39,907 nucleotides of DNA, from assembly GCA_018524725.1 (NCBI GenBank), contig JAEUWP010000531.1, positions 1 through 39,907 of the forward strand, written 5' to 3'. Numbering within the stretch: position 1 is the stretch's first letter; each line of letters opens with the position of its first letter. Positions 1 to 11,700 of the stretch are shown here, piece by piece. The DNA comes from Podaxis mareebaensis. Lineage: Eukaryota > Basidiomycota > Agaricomycetes > Agaricales > Agaricaceae. The position numbers were made by a program, and so were the translations under genes. A model generated the notes under the pieces. That model was not told where the DNA came from and searched no databases. It was given only the letters and a program-made list of their open reading frames with translations.

Positions 1-72
1 TCATCTGAGGACAGTAGTAGCTACTAAGCTGCATTTTGTCATTTTTGTAACTACTACCTTTATTTCTACCCT

Positions 73-1143
73 CTACATCGTGAACAAGTCTGCATAAGGA
101 GAAAGCCTCATGGCAGCAATGATGTCATCAGGCTTAGTGTTATCATACCCCTGACAGATGAAGGGAACCCCAATAATTTTTAGATAAGATTTTGAGTGGA
201 GGAGGTTGATGTCTCCTTGGGAGGTAGGGCTGAAGACTGATGGGAGGTGGTGGTAGATGACCTTGAGGTCATCCTCTGTGGCAACAACATTGGTAGTGAT
301 AATGAAACTGCTAAAGCCAGGCCTAATGGATTCACCTTGAAGTTTCAACCTCAAGGCAATGAGAGCTGTGTTAACAGCTGTAAGTAAGTCATTGGGCAAT
401 ACTATGAGAGTGGCAACATCCACCATGATAATGACCTGGCACCTTATTGGGCCAGAGGTCATTATGGAAGGACACTTGGAGGTGGCCTTAGTAGGTTTGC
501 CCCTTGCCACTTGTTTCTTGAGCTGGACAAGTTTCTGGAGGGGGAGGGTGGGGAATACCCTGGCCAAATTAACTAGGTTTGTCATCTTGGCCTGCTGGGG
601 GCCAAGTGGGGCAATGGCAACCTGGGCATAGTTGCTTGGGTGCATTGCCATGTTAACTAGAGGGGGAGCACCTCTAGGGGCACTCTGCTTCAGGGGGGTT
701 GGCAGGGGACAAGGTCCCAACTGAGCACAGTTCCTACCATCAAGAGCTGATGGACAGGGGTCAAGGGGGCAGGCAGGGGGGGCTGCTGGTGGTGATGGGT
801 CATCAGACTCCATGGAGGGAGATAAGGATAGAGGGAGAGGGGAGGGCTGCCTTGGCAGAAAGGGCTCTATGGCCTTGATGATCCTATCCACCAATATAGT
901 CAATGATTCAGGGCACATGCTGACTGTGAACCAGCCAGTATCTCCGAGGGCTGACACTAAAACTGATGCCATCCTCACAATCTCATGAAGAGCATTCCCT
1001 GAGATAGGGGAATGGGCATGCTTGAGGACCCAGCCTCTGGTCATCTCAAAGGATTCAGCAATTGCTTCTGCATCCTTCTTGACACCAGACAGGGTGCCAA
1101 GCAGCTTTAAGGGGACAGCAGCTGGAACTTCACCTACATCCAT
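73..1143 (-). pseudogene. LINE (non-LTR retrotransposon) ORF1-like remnant
   Basis: A 356-codon open frame with a proline-rich middle (about residues 95-165). Its C-terminal segment, SKSYLKIIGVPF followed by a D/E-rich stretch, resembles the fold just upstream of the zinc knuckles in fungal LINE ORF1 (gag-like) proteins, as I know that family. No CCHC knuckle is present because the frame stops at 73-75. The same frame can be followed upstream to about 1450 through in-frame stops, giving more Pro/Gln/Ser-rich sequence, so the listed ATG is probably not the original start. The reverse-transcriptase ORF2 would lie beyond the left edge. The region is CpG-free, like its neighbours. A different retroelement gag is possible; the family call is inference. 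Confidence 0.45.
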
Positions 1144-1484
1144 CTACAAGGATAGATCAGGGGTGGGGGAGGCCTGGTGAGAGTTTCCAGGGGTAGACTG
1201 AGACTGAGCAGCTCTTGGGGTTGCATCAGTGGAGAGTTGGCAGTCTTGGGCAGGGGTCAGGGAAGCATAGTGCTCTCTAGTGGCAGCACTGGGCAAAGGG
1301 GGGGTGAAGGGGTCTGTACTCCAGTTAATGTTAGCAGAGGCAGGACTTCAGGTGGCAGCAGAGGCATCTGCTGAGGTGAAGCAGCAGCCTGGAGGGGGTC
1401 TCTCCAAGTGTGATCTGCCTTGACCTCTCAAGGATTTAGATGAATGAGACATTGGAGTTAATAGATACTTCACCTGATTTCAGA

Positions 1485-2400
1485 TCAGATGACCTAGAGT
1501 CTTTGAGGAGCAGATGTGACAATGAGTAGAGTATGTTCCCAATTAGGAAGGTAGAGGTATCAGGTCAAGAAGCAGCTTGGCTGGCTAGTCCTTTGAGACA
1601 AGGGTGATATCATCAATGAAGACTGGGACAATGACTTTGACATTTCCCTTGGAATAGATGTAGAGGGAGTTGTCAGAACAGAGTCTAGAGTAGCCCATAG
1701 AGGTCATGACACTGTGAAGCTTCTTGTTCTACTACCTAGCAGCCTGTTTGAGGCCATAGAGCAATTTCTTGAGCCTACAGACATGATTTGGACCTCTCTG
1801 GTAATATCCCTCTAGCTGTCTCATGTAGATCTCCTCATCTAGCTCTCCATAGGTGAAGGCTGAGGAGATATCCACAGAGTGAAGCTGGAAGCCCTCTCTA
1901 GCTACTAGGGCTATGATGAGTCTCAGAGAAGCAGGACAAAATGTAGGGGTAAAAACTTTAGTGTAGTCATAGCCAGGACATTGAGAGTAGCCTTTAGTGA
2001 CCAAATGAGCCTTGTAGTGTTCCACAGAGCCATTAGAATTGTGCTTGACCTTGAATACCCAGCCAGAGTCAACCACTTTCTTCCCTGGAGGTAATTCAAT
2101 GATTTCCCAGGTATTGTTGGACTCCAGGGAGAAGATCTCATTGTCATAGGCTTCTACCCACTGAGGGGCATCAGGAGACCTCATAGCAGCCTTATAGGTG
2201 TGAGGATCAGGCCCAGAAATGCTTCCAGAGAACTCTACCTCAGCAAAGTCACTATCTGTATGAAATCCAGCTTCCTTGTTGCTTTTGTCACTTTTCTCAT
2301 GCAGAGTAGGTGCCTTAGGCTTCCACCATTCATCTGGCCAAAAACCTTCCTTTCTCAGTAACTACCACCATCACCTCAGTGGTTCAGTTGCTTGTAGTAC
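1485..2400 (-). pseudogene. Ty1/copia reverse transcriptase remnant
   Basis: Copia-type RT (RVT_2). The frame shows the typical start (APQWVEAYDNEI), then NNTWEIIELP, GWVFKVKHNSNG, KAHLVTKGYSQ, DISSAFTYGELDEEIYM and LLYGLKQAAR. It then hits two consecutive TAG codons at 1729-1734 and continues in the same frame to a FIDD box (codons about 1609-1620, the YVDD catalytic motif with Y to F) and another TAG at 1585-1587. Upstream, the same frame reads back to about 2330 through acidic linker sequence. It is clearly non-functional. It may be the missing RT part of the minus-strand copia element at 5755-16425, but the intervening integrase C-terminus is absent, so a separate copy is equally possible. 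Confidence 0.85.
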
Positions 2401-2430
2401 AAGGAATAACCCAACTCATTCTAAATCACT

Positions 2431-3354
2431 ATGAAAGACTCTAAGGAAACTAGCAGCTTCCTTGGAGGTGTTAAGAAGACTGCCACTAGCATCTGTTCAG
2501 GCTTTACTCATTGTTGGTGCTCTAGCACCAGCTTAGTGCCTACATCCACTCAACCTCAGGACCCCTCTGAGGGACCTTTCCTTCTCAACAATAGCAGAGA
2601 AGACTTCCTCCATAAACTGCCCTCCCCTGCACTATCTGTTGGAGCTAAATGCCCTTACTCTACTGATCAATCACTCTCCAATCAATTGAACAAAAGTATG
2701 AAATTCAATGATGACAATGACACTGCATCTGTATCCTCAGCTGAGGAGAATGAAGAAGATAGAAACTCTGTCTCTACTCCTCACTCTCTCCACCCCTCTA
2801 TCACATTGGGACATGAAAATATTAACCTCTCCCCAGAGATTGCCCCTTCATCTCATTGAATCCTCTCTCCTGCCCAAGCTATCACTTCTTCATATGGCTT
2901 TATCCCTCCAACTCCTGGGGCTGCCTGGGACAAATCTCAACTGTCAGACCCCCTACCATCCCTCCCAACCTTTACTCCCATTTCTCCTCATTCCTGTGCT
3001 CAGCCTTATGTTGATGCACAGCCATCCCATGGAATGGATTGGTCATCAATCTGCAACACTATCTGTGACACCCTAGCTGAGGTAGATATCACTAACACTG
3101 ATGACATAAAAGGTCTAGACCTTTTAATGTCACTATTGATCTATACCTCCAGCTGGCTCACCACATGGGTCAATGATAGTAAACTTTCCACTTTTGAGGG
3201 TACTTCACACCTTGTCAGTATTCTTCAAACCATTGTACACTCTGAACAACTGCACAACAAAGTGGTTCCTTATGGTAACCACAACATGTGTCTATATGAT
3301 GCTATTTCCATGCAATTCCCTCCTACCCACACTCTTTCTCCAACTGTTAGGTAG
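2431..3354 (+). pseudogene. Unrecognised ORF broken by one TGA
   Basis: A 307-codon frame with a single internal stop (TGA at 2857-2859, context CAT TGA ATC), which could be a decayed CGA arginine codon. The N-terminal half is Ser/Pro/acidic-rich and low in complexity. The C-terminal half (from about 3030) looks globular and helical, with GMDWSSICNTICDTLAEV and later VVPYGNHNMCLYDAI. I do not recognise a family. It sits between copia debris and another decayed minus-strand ORF in CpG-free sequence, so it is probably part of a transposable element or a captured gene. Confidence 0.4.
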
Positions 3355-3889
3355 GTCCTTATCACTGGTCACTCAAGCTTTGCTAGGGGGTAGCTATCTC
3401 ACTAGGTGGTTCACAGAGGCACTAGGATCTAGCAAGAAGGATCATAGTAAGTAGGTGGCAAGGCAAGTGTCCAGTTAAGCACACTTAGAGGTTGAACTTC
3501 TATCAGTCAAGCAAATGACCAATAGAGAGTTTACTACCACACTGATCATGAGCTAATGTCAATCTAGAGATAAGGCAAAAGCAATATTCTGAATTTGAGA
3601 ATATAGGAAGCTTGCACTTCCAGTACATGAGCAGCTATTTAAGCTTTACTTCTAAGGTCTAAATCGGGTAACTATGATAAAGTAAAGCTATGAGTCCGAG
3701 AGTCAATAGAAGCATAACTACAGGGTGGAGTGAGATAGGAATAGGAACTAAGACAAGAATAGAAACTGAGATGAGAAAGGAAATAACTAAGTAAGAAAGA
3801 GTTCAAGTCCAAGTTCTGCTGCAATATAGAATACAAGGCAAGGAGTCTGTAACAAAAGGAATAAGAAAGAAGCTATTTACTGGTTTATA
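3355..3889. other. Gap without gene
   Basis: No convincing coding sequence. The stretch is purine-rich with many short AG-rich runs. It holds two of the few CpG sites of the left region (near 3663 and 3696). It could be a degenerate LTR or UTR, but I found no matching direct repeat. Confidence 0.4.
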
Positions 3890-4740
3890 TTACAGGTCCA
3901 TATCAGGATGAAGATGTCCATTGGAGGAGTCAGAAGAATATGAGTCAGGAGATGAGGCAGAACTGGGAACAGTGAAGTTCCCTGCAAGAGGCATTGAGTC
4001 AGAAGAGTCTGACTCATGAAGGAAGATCAGGCTGTGGTGTGGGGAGGATGATGATGATGATGATATATCTGTGGTGATGTAGGGCAGCAGGTATGGTGGT
4101 GGATCAACAATGGGTTCTTCAAGGTTTGACTCATTGATACCTGGGACATTGGAGTTGATGCTGCAGAGGGGCAGAAGCTGAGTATGACAGGGAGGGATGG
4201 CTGGAGGATTGTCAGAGTTAGGGTTGACATGATAGACTTCTACTTCTCAGAAGTAGAATCTGTGAGTGACTTCATACTCAATGATGTGTGGGATGACCTT
4301 GGGTGGGTACATCATGTAGGGATGAAGGAATGTGATAGGTTCTCCAGCATAAGGAATCATCTTCCAACCATGAGCCCAGGCAGGGTCAAAGTTGTTGTGA
4401 ATGGTTTGAACATATAGTCCATTGGGATCAAAGATGTGAGTGAAGGGAGCATTTTTCCAAGTGATGCATAGTATCTCTGTCATCATGCAATCAGTCTCAT
4501 AGAAGATCAGTCCAGGTGTTGGCCAGTCTTCAGAGAATAAGGATGTGTGGCTGGAAAGGTGGCAGTTAGTGAAGGCTTCATTATGGTAGCAGATTGAGTC
4601 TTCAGCTGGTATACCCATATCTTGGGTGGTTGAGTGGGAGGCATTGGGGAGTCCAAGCTCATGGACTAGGGCATGATAGATGGTGTTGTGATGAGAGGTG
4701 CCAGGCTAGTTCATAACACCAACCCCTACCCCTATGTCCA
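3890..4740 (-). pseudogene. Unrecognised decayed ORF, minus strand
   Basis: A frame of about 270 codons ending at TAA 3890-3892. It is interrupted by a TGA near 4245 and a TAG near 4710 but is otherwise continuous. The middle is rich in aromatic residues and proline (DWPTPGLIFYETDCMM, APFTHIFDPNGLYVQTIH, DPAWAHGWKMIPYAG), as in a folded enzyme or capsid-like domain. The C-terminus is Ser/Asp/Pro-rich and disordered. I do not recognise the family. CpG absence and the TGA stop fit the same decay as the neighbouring retroelements. It faces the plus-strand ORF at 2431-3354 tail to tail. Confidence 0.4.
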
Positions 4741-5754
4741 TGGGTTACTGTCTTGAACATTGGGCTGAAAAGGCACTGGCAGTGTCCTTCCCTTCTCCTA
4801 AAGACACCACTGGGAGAACCAACAATGTCCCAATGGCATAGCATGAAGCAATGAGAACCTCAGGGTGACTACATGTACAGCACAAAGCAATGAGAATGGT
4901 AGTTGAGGAAAAAGTTACAATGTGGGATTGGCACACAAGGGAAGTCTAATCTTGATGTTACAAGGTTTCTTCTTTGGCTGAGCAATGCCTAAGTCAGAGC
5001 CTATCCTTGTAAGAAAGGCAAGCAGGGATCCTTGTCCTATACAGGTCTGAAGGAGCTGCTCTATTTAACCTTGGGTGGCTGTTCATGTTGTCTCTAGGCA
5101 GTGAACTTATATAGATTGCACACTCTATAGGACAAGATGTTGACAAGAAGCCAAAAGGGAAATTCTACAAGGGCAAAGAGTTGTAGACTTAACAGGCTAC
5201 TGAGGCTCAAGGAATCTTATGAGTTCCAAGAGGAGGTAACACACATTAAGATTAGACTTGGCTAATCTACAAGTCCAGGCAGTGTACATATACAAGTCTA
5301 AGTGACTACTTTAGGAAGTAGATCAATTGTAGCATGGAAGACAAATAAGAAGGAAAAGCATAAAAGGGGAAACATAGGGCACAGGGCATAGATGCATAAA
5401 GCATAGAGAAAGGGAGGCATAAGGCATAGGGTGAAAGTCTGTGAGAGTGAACATAATTGATGTGACTCAAATACAACAGAGGAAACAAAACTTATACCTA
5501 GTCCTAAAGATAGAAAGTGTCTAAGAATAGAAGTGGTAAATATAGCATTCATCACAAGTCATCATCACAAGAGAAATATACTCCATGATACTGGCATGCT
5601 TCATCCACCTTCTCACACATCTCCCAATCTGGTATTTGCCAAAGTTCTGTCATTTCTTGCCATAAGCTGATCATCATGTGCTTCATCAAATTCTAGTCTT
5701 TGTATGATTGCTCCTCAGTCTCTTCAGGCTCCTTGGTGTTCTTGGAGTCTGCAA
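4741..5754. other. Non-genic and chimeric transposon debris
   Basis: Nothing coding is convincing from 4741 to about 5540. From about 5540 to 5754, on the minus strand, the frame that carries copia integrase continues into sequence foreign to copia (for example NLMKHMMISLWQEMTELW, then VDEACQYHGVYF) before stopping. This suggests a recombination or insertion junction near 5755. Confidence 0.4.
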
Positions 5755-6508
5755 TATTCATAACACCACCTTTGTCAGATTGGAACTTTTTGACTTTTGT
5801 TCTGAGGAGATTTTCAATCATGGTGATTGTCACTTTAATAGTCTTGAATGTATTACTCTTTCAAGAGAGACTTGTGATCCAAGCATGACCAGAATAATCA
5901 TCAAGAAGTGTAACAATGTACTTCTTCTGATAATAGGAGAGTGTAGGAAGCTTCAATAAGTCTGAATAGACCAACTCAAGAGGTTCCTTTGCTTGGGATT
6001 GAGACAGTAGAAAACTCTTCTGATGCATCTTTCCCATTGCACAACCTTTACAGGGCATAGATACTCTTTTGACTGAAAAGTAAGAAATATTCTGTAAAGA
6101 ATCATGTGCATGATGCATTACATTTTTAGATGCACATGCAAATCTTGGATGCCAGGTTTGATAATCTGGTTCATCAATCATCAAGCTGTGTCTATTAGAT
6201 GGATCAGTATCAACATCTTTAAATTTGACTATATCAGCTAGAAGGTAGAATATGGTTCCACTTCCTGAAAGATTTGTTGTTTATAGTTTTATCTCTCCAT
6301 TCAGATTAATGATCATAAGAGATTTTCCTGATTGAATGGCTCTGTCACCATTCTTACAAAGTGTACTGACAGATAGAAGTTGAAACTTAATATCTGGCAC
6401 ATAGTATACTGGATAAAGTCTCAAGACTATATCTTTGTGTTGTCTTATAATTGGATTCCAGAAGTTGTAGGCAAGTAGCACTGTACCAACTCCTTGTAAT
6501 TGTACTTT
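5755..6508 (-). pseudogene. Copia protease C-terminus, pre-integrase and integrase start
   Basis: From 6508 the frame gives VQLQGVGTVLL, then YYVPDIKFQLLSVSTLCKNG (the usual end of copia protease). After a short broken interval, the zinc-binding pre-integrase reads WHPRFACASKNVMHHA ... MPCKGCAMGKMH. The integrase core begins with VYSDLLKLP and LLDDYSGHAW, and the second catalytic aspartate lies in KFQSDKGGVMN. A TGA interrupts at about 5859-5863. Past about 5755 the protein no longer resembles integrase, so the glutamate of the DDE triad is missing. Confidence 0.8.
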
Positions 6509-6513
6509 ATTGT
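6509..6513. repeat. Target-site duplication, left copy
   Basis: ATTGT immediately before the left gypsy LTR. It is identical to 14771-14775 after the right LTR. Confidence 0.95.
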
Positions 6514-7194
6514 TGTCACAACCACTCACACATGTCCACACTTACTTTCCCATGCCTATTCAATGTCTGAAAATCTGATATCCAATGTTCCAATTTTGCA
6601 CAATTCTGATCCACTCATTCTGTTGATGGATTTCCATCTGCCCTGTTATCTAAACAGGTGGGTGTGTACACTCAGTCACTCACAACCACTGCAACAAGTG
6701 TTGTTCATTCACTTTTCCTTTATCATCTTGGATCCTTTACCTTTGCCTTGGTCCATTTGTTCCTTGCTTCCATTCTATGTTTTATTACATTCTGAACAGC
6801 CTCCTTTCCATTCTGCCTCCATACCAGTACCTTCCACATGCTTCCAGTTCCTGCTTTACCTCCAAAATGTTTTACCTGTTTGTACTCACTATTGTTCTCT
6901 GGTTATTTTCCTGTTCCCCATTTCTGGTTCTTGACACATAGTAGTTTCCTGTATCCATTTCCTCAGTCTAAATATTGACTTCATTATCCTTCTCCTCCTC
7001 TGATCTGCTCATCAGTCTTCTGGGTCATCTTCTGACCACTCCTGCTGCTTGTCCACACTCTGTCCCTTGTTTTTTCTGCCTCTGGGTTCCACTCCTGTCC
7101 AAATTAGACCAACATGATACTAGAAGGGCATAGCACATAAGCTGAGGCTGAGGTCTGCTCCCTGATGCCCTAGGTGCCCATCTGGAACATAACA
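6514..7194 (+). repeat. Gypsy 5' LTR
   Basis: 681 bp, aligned to 14080-14770 along its whole length with many transitions and a small deletion near 6935 relative to the partner. The apparent ORFs in both LTRs are non-coding shadows. Confidence 0.95.
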
Positions 7195-7418
7195 GTATAT
7201 TCAGACTCTGACTTCTGGTATTGCCATTTTTTTCTATGACTACTGGAACTATTACTTATGCTACTGCTTGTTCACAGAACATCACTATTCCCACTCATCT
7301 GCTTCCTTTGGGCACTTGTTGCTGTTCCTCTGCTACTGCTTTTGGCTCCTCCACTCCCTGATTCCCTGTATCCCATTCCAACTCTTGAACTCTTAGTGCC
7401 ACAACCAAAGAACCACTC

Positions 7419-8786
7419 ATGGACCAAGAGCCCAACAACCAGGAACTCACCAAATGCCAGTCCAAGGACATCACAGAGTCCCAACTGGACAATAGAGAAT
7501 CCCACATCCCCAATGACACTCAAGATAAGCTTGAGTACTATGACTTGCCTGATGACCTGAATCTGGCTGACAATGCTGAAGGTCAGGAAGATAGTCAGGG
7601 TGGTAGTGGTCCTCCAGGTGATGACCTTGGTGATGGTGATGGTTTAAGTGATAATGATGGCAATAGTGAACCTGAAGCCCATGGCACTCAGGAACCTTCT
7701 GAGGACAATGGTATGCATTTTATGAGAGTCATGGAGAGACTCACCCATGGTATTGAATCCAGCATACACAACCAATCCATTCCTCCTCCTCCTGTTGCAT
7801 GTCCCAAAAAGATCCAGACAAAGGAACCCAACACCTTTGATGGATCTAAGCCACACAAGCTTCTGGATTTCCTATTCCAGTGTTGCATCTATTTTAGGAT
7901 GAACCTACAACTTTTCCAAACAGAGACTGCAAACGTTAATTTCACCATTTCTTATCTTTCCAGGTTGGCATGCCAGTGGTTCCAGACCATTCTGGACTCA
8001 GAGCCAGATTGGGATCAGATCCCATGGTACACTGACTGGAAACTCCTCTCTGATGAACTCAATCTCTATTTTAGTGCCATTGACCCCATCACTAAAGCTG
8101 CTGAGGAACTCAAAAACCTCACCATGGCTAACAGGTTGCATATCTCCAAGTATAATATTGAGTTCATCCATCTCACTGGTCTCCTCAAGTGGCCTGACTC
8201 TGTCCTCTGTCATCACTACTACTGTGGTCTTCCAGACTGAATCCAAGATGCCCTTGTCTCACTTCTGAATGGCAAACCCACCTCCTATACTGACATGCAT
8301 GCTGATGTGATATGCATTGACAATTGCCACTGGGAATGCCAATACAAGAAGAGCCAGGCTGGTAACTAGTCCACAGCATTCCACAACAAACAGGAATCTC
8401 CATAGCATTCCTCCAACAAGGGCAAGGGCAAGAACCCACCTCTGACTACCAAATCTGGTAATAGCAATAACTCCACAAATGCATCCCAGCAGTCTGGTAA
8501 AGGGTTCCATTCCACCAAGCCCACTCCATCCACCAATCAGCCTTCATCTTCATCTTCATCTTCATTTCCACCTAAGTTGCTCTCCAACAAGCTTGGAAAG
8601 GATGGTAAGTTGACTCCCCAGGAATGCCAGCATCACATCAACAACAAGCTATGTCTCTTCTATGGCAAACCAGGTCATTGGGTTGACAACTGTCCTCAGA
8701 AATCTGCTAACAAGGCTAAGGCTTGCAAGGCCAATACAGATGCCCCTCCCACTTCAGGTCCCTCTTCAGAGGGCTCAAAGAAATAG
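7419..8786 (+). pseudogene. Gypsy gag with decayed zinc knuckle
   Basis: The ATG at 7419 opens an acidic, disordered N-terminus. A capsid domain of retrotransposon-gag type follows (FDGSKPHKLLDFLFQ, YLSRLACQWFQ, ELKNLTMANRLHISKYNIEF). In-frame stops are TGA 8238, TAG 8367 and TAG 8403. After a Ser-rich linker the nucleic-acid-binding knuckle reads CLFYGKPGHWVDNC. The second cysteine of C-x2-C-x4-H-x4-C is tyrosine (TAT at 8661-8663), a TGC/TGT to TAT change. The frame ends at TAG 8784-8786. The pol frame is in the -1 register and overlaps by up to about 60 nt. Confidence 0.9.
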
Positions 8787-11700
8787 AGGGCAGTCCCCAG
8801 GACTCTGCACAGACTAGGGGCCACATTGATCTCCTCTGTGCACCAGGGAGTTTCCACCTCAATGCATCTGCTCTTTCTGACCCTAATGCTTTGTATCTCA
8901 AATTCACTTCATCTCTATTTTCTTCCCCTTCTTCCAACTCTCCTTTCTTTGTCACTGCACTTGTTGACAGTGGTTCTACTCACTATTTTGTCAACTCCAG
9001 TTTAGTGTGCAAATTCAACATCCTGACTTCATCTATTGCTCCAGTGGAACTTTGCTTGTTTGATGGCTCTTCAAATTCCTTTATCACTCAGTCCACTTCA
9101 CTTCCTGTAACCTTTGATACTGGTGAATGTATGAACCTTGACCTGTATGTCACCCAGCTTGATTCTGCTTGTTCAGTGGTTCTAGGACATGACTGGCTCA
9201 CCTGACACAATCTGTTGATTGATTGGGTTTCAGGCCATATCACTTTCCATGCCCCTGACAATGCAAATCTTGCACCTTCCATTTCCATATGTGCATCCTC
9301 TACTTCCATGGAGTCATCTTCCACTGTTCTGGATCCAGTCTCATCTCTGACTCTGATCTCTGACTCCACTCCCTTCTCTCCTGTGAAGCCTGACATCCAT
9401 CTCATCAATGCTGCAGCATTCATGTATGCTTTGTGTCTTCTGGGTTCATACTGCTTTGCCCTTAATCTCCACTCCACCACTGTTTCTGCTTCTGCTGCCT
9501 CCACTGAAGAGCCTACTGACTTTTCCAATGTTCCCACTGAGTATCATGAATTTGCCAATGTTTTCAGCAAAGCCTGCACTGACTCCCTTTCTCTGCATCA
9601 TTCTTTTGACTTCAAGATCAATCTAGAGGAAGGTGCTTCTCCCCCAGTTGGAATGATTTATTTGTTATTGCAGGTCAAGCTAGAAGCACTCTGAGAGTTT
9701 ATTGATGAACACTTGTCAATAGGCTTTATCTGTCCCTCCACCTCTCCACATGGCACCCCTGTTCTCTTTGTCAAGAAGAAAGATGGATCCCTCTGACTTT
9801 GTGTCAATTTCTGAGGCCTCAACTATATCACCAAGAAGGATTGCTACCCACTTCCTCTCATTTCCAATCTCTTTGACTCTCTCTGCAAGGTCCACATTTA
9901 TATGAAGATAGATCTCTGCCATGCTTATCATTTGGTCCAGATCACTGAAGGTAATGAATAGAAGACTGCATTCTGAACCTGCTACAGCTTGTTTGAATGG
10001 CTCATCATGCCTTTCAGTCTTACCAATGCTCCTGCTGCCTTCCAATGATTCATGAATGATATCTTCAAGGATTTGCTTGATGTGTGCATCACTGTCTATT
10101 TGGATGACATCCTGATCTACTCTGACAACCTGTCTGAGCACCACAAGCATGTCCAGGAGGTCCTTAAACATCTTCATGAAAACAGTCTTTATGTGCACAC
10201 TGATAAATGTGAGTTTGACTCTAATACTGTTGAATACCTTGGTTATATTCTTTCTCTTGAAGGTCTCAAGATGTCCAAAGACAAGGTCAAGATCATCCAG
10301 GAGTGGCCCAAGTTGAAGAAGGTTAAAGACATCCAGTCTTTCCTTGGGTTTGCAAATTTCTACTACTGTTTCATCCATGCATACTCTGACATAGTTATTC
10401 CACTTACCCATCTCACCCAGAAAGGTACTACATGGAATTTCAGTGATGAAGCCCACAAATCATTCAACACCCTTAAGGAAGCCTTCACCACTGCTCCAGT
10501 CCTCACTCATTGGATCCCTGACTCCCAAATCATCATTGAGACTGATGCTTCCAACTATGCTCTAGCCACAATTCTCTCCATTGTCACTCCAGATGGTGAT
10601 ATACATCCTATAGCATTCCACTCCTGCACATTCTCCACTTCCAAGCTCAATTACAACACCTATGACAAGGGACTCTTGGTGATCTTTGAAGCCTTCCACA
10701 TTTGGCAACATTACCTCAAAGGCTCTGCTCTTCTGATAGATGTCATCATGGATCACAAGAACCTCAAGTATTTTTGTACCACAAAGGTTTTGACCCAATG
10801 CCAAGCCTGCTAGTCCAAACATCTTTCTCAATTCAACCTTGTCATTTGCTTCTGTCCTGGTCACCTTGGAACAAAACTGGATGCTTTGACTAAACAATGG
10901 GACATCTACCCTAAAGGGGGGAATAGTGACTACTCAGTGGTTAATCTGTACAATTTCTGGCCCATATTCATCCAAGAACAGCTTGCTGCCTCCATCCACA
11001 CTACCTACCTCTACACTCTGACCCTTTGTGCTGCTGTGGTCATGGATACATTTAAACACCATTCCAATATCCTTGCCACTCTTCCTAATGACCTGATCAC
11101 AGCTGAGCACCTTGCTGACCCTGAAGGACATTGGTCTGTAGATTCCAATGGCTTCTTATGACTTGATTACAGGATCTATGTACCCAACTCTGACAACCTC
11201 TGCCTCTGCATCTTGCAGTACCACTATGACCATGCTCTAGCTGGTCATTTCAGCCAGAACAAAACCCTAGAACTGATCCAACATGATTATATGTGGCCCA
11301 GTATCCAAGACTTCATCAAGGATTTCTGCAAGAGTTGTGTGACATGCATGCAATCCAAACCTCAATGTCATCAGCCATATGGGAACCTCAAGCAGCTCCT
11401 GATCCCTGAATGCCCCTGGGACTCAATTTCCATGGACTTTATTGAGAAACTTCCCTCTTCCTCCAGTTATGACACTATCCTCATAATCATCAACCACCTC
11501 ACAAAGCAAGCAATCTTTGTTCCAATGCATGATACTATCACTTCTGCTGAGCTCACCTGATTATTCATCCTACATGTATTTTCCAAGCACAATGTTCCTT
11601 CACATGTTACTTCCAACTGTGGTTCTGAATTCATATCACATTTCTTCCATTCCCTTGGTCAAGCTCTTGACATGAAGCTTTACTATACCTCCAGATACCA

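Noticed and set aside
1177..1374. 65-codon plus-strand Gly/Ser/Arg ORF
   Set aside because: Antisense to the proline-rich upstream part of the LINE ORF1-like frame.
5298..5555. 85-codon hydrophobic minus-strand ORF
   Set aside because: Pyrimidine-rich complement of purine-rich spacer; the hydrophobicity comes from composition and no family resemblance is seen.
6500..6934. ORF of 144 codons, with similar ORFs at 14232-14579
   Set aside because: They lie in the two LTR copies, differ in frame, and have no protein-like signature; they are LTR shadows.
9716..10456. 246-codon minus-strand ORF
   Set aside because: Antisense to the reverse transcriptase of the gypsy element, which has clear motifs on the plus strand; unlike 12696-14015 it is explained by the sense gene.
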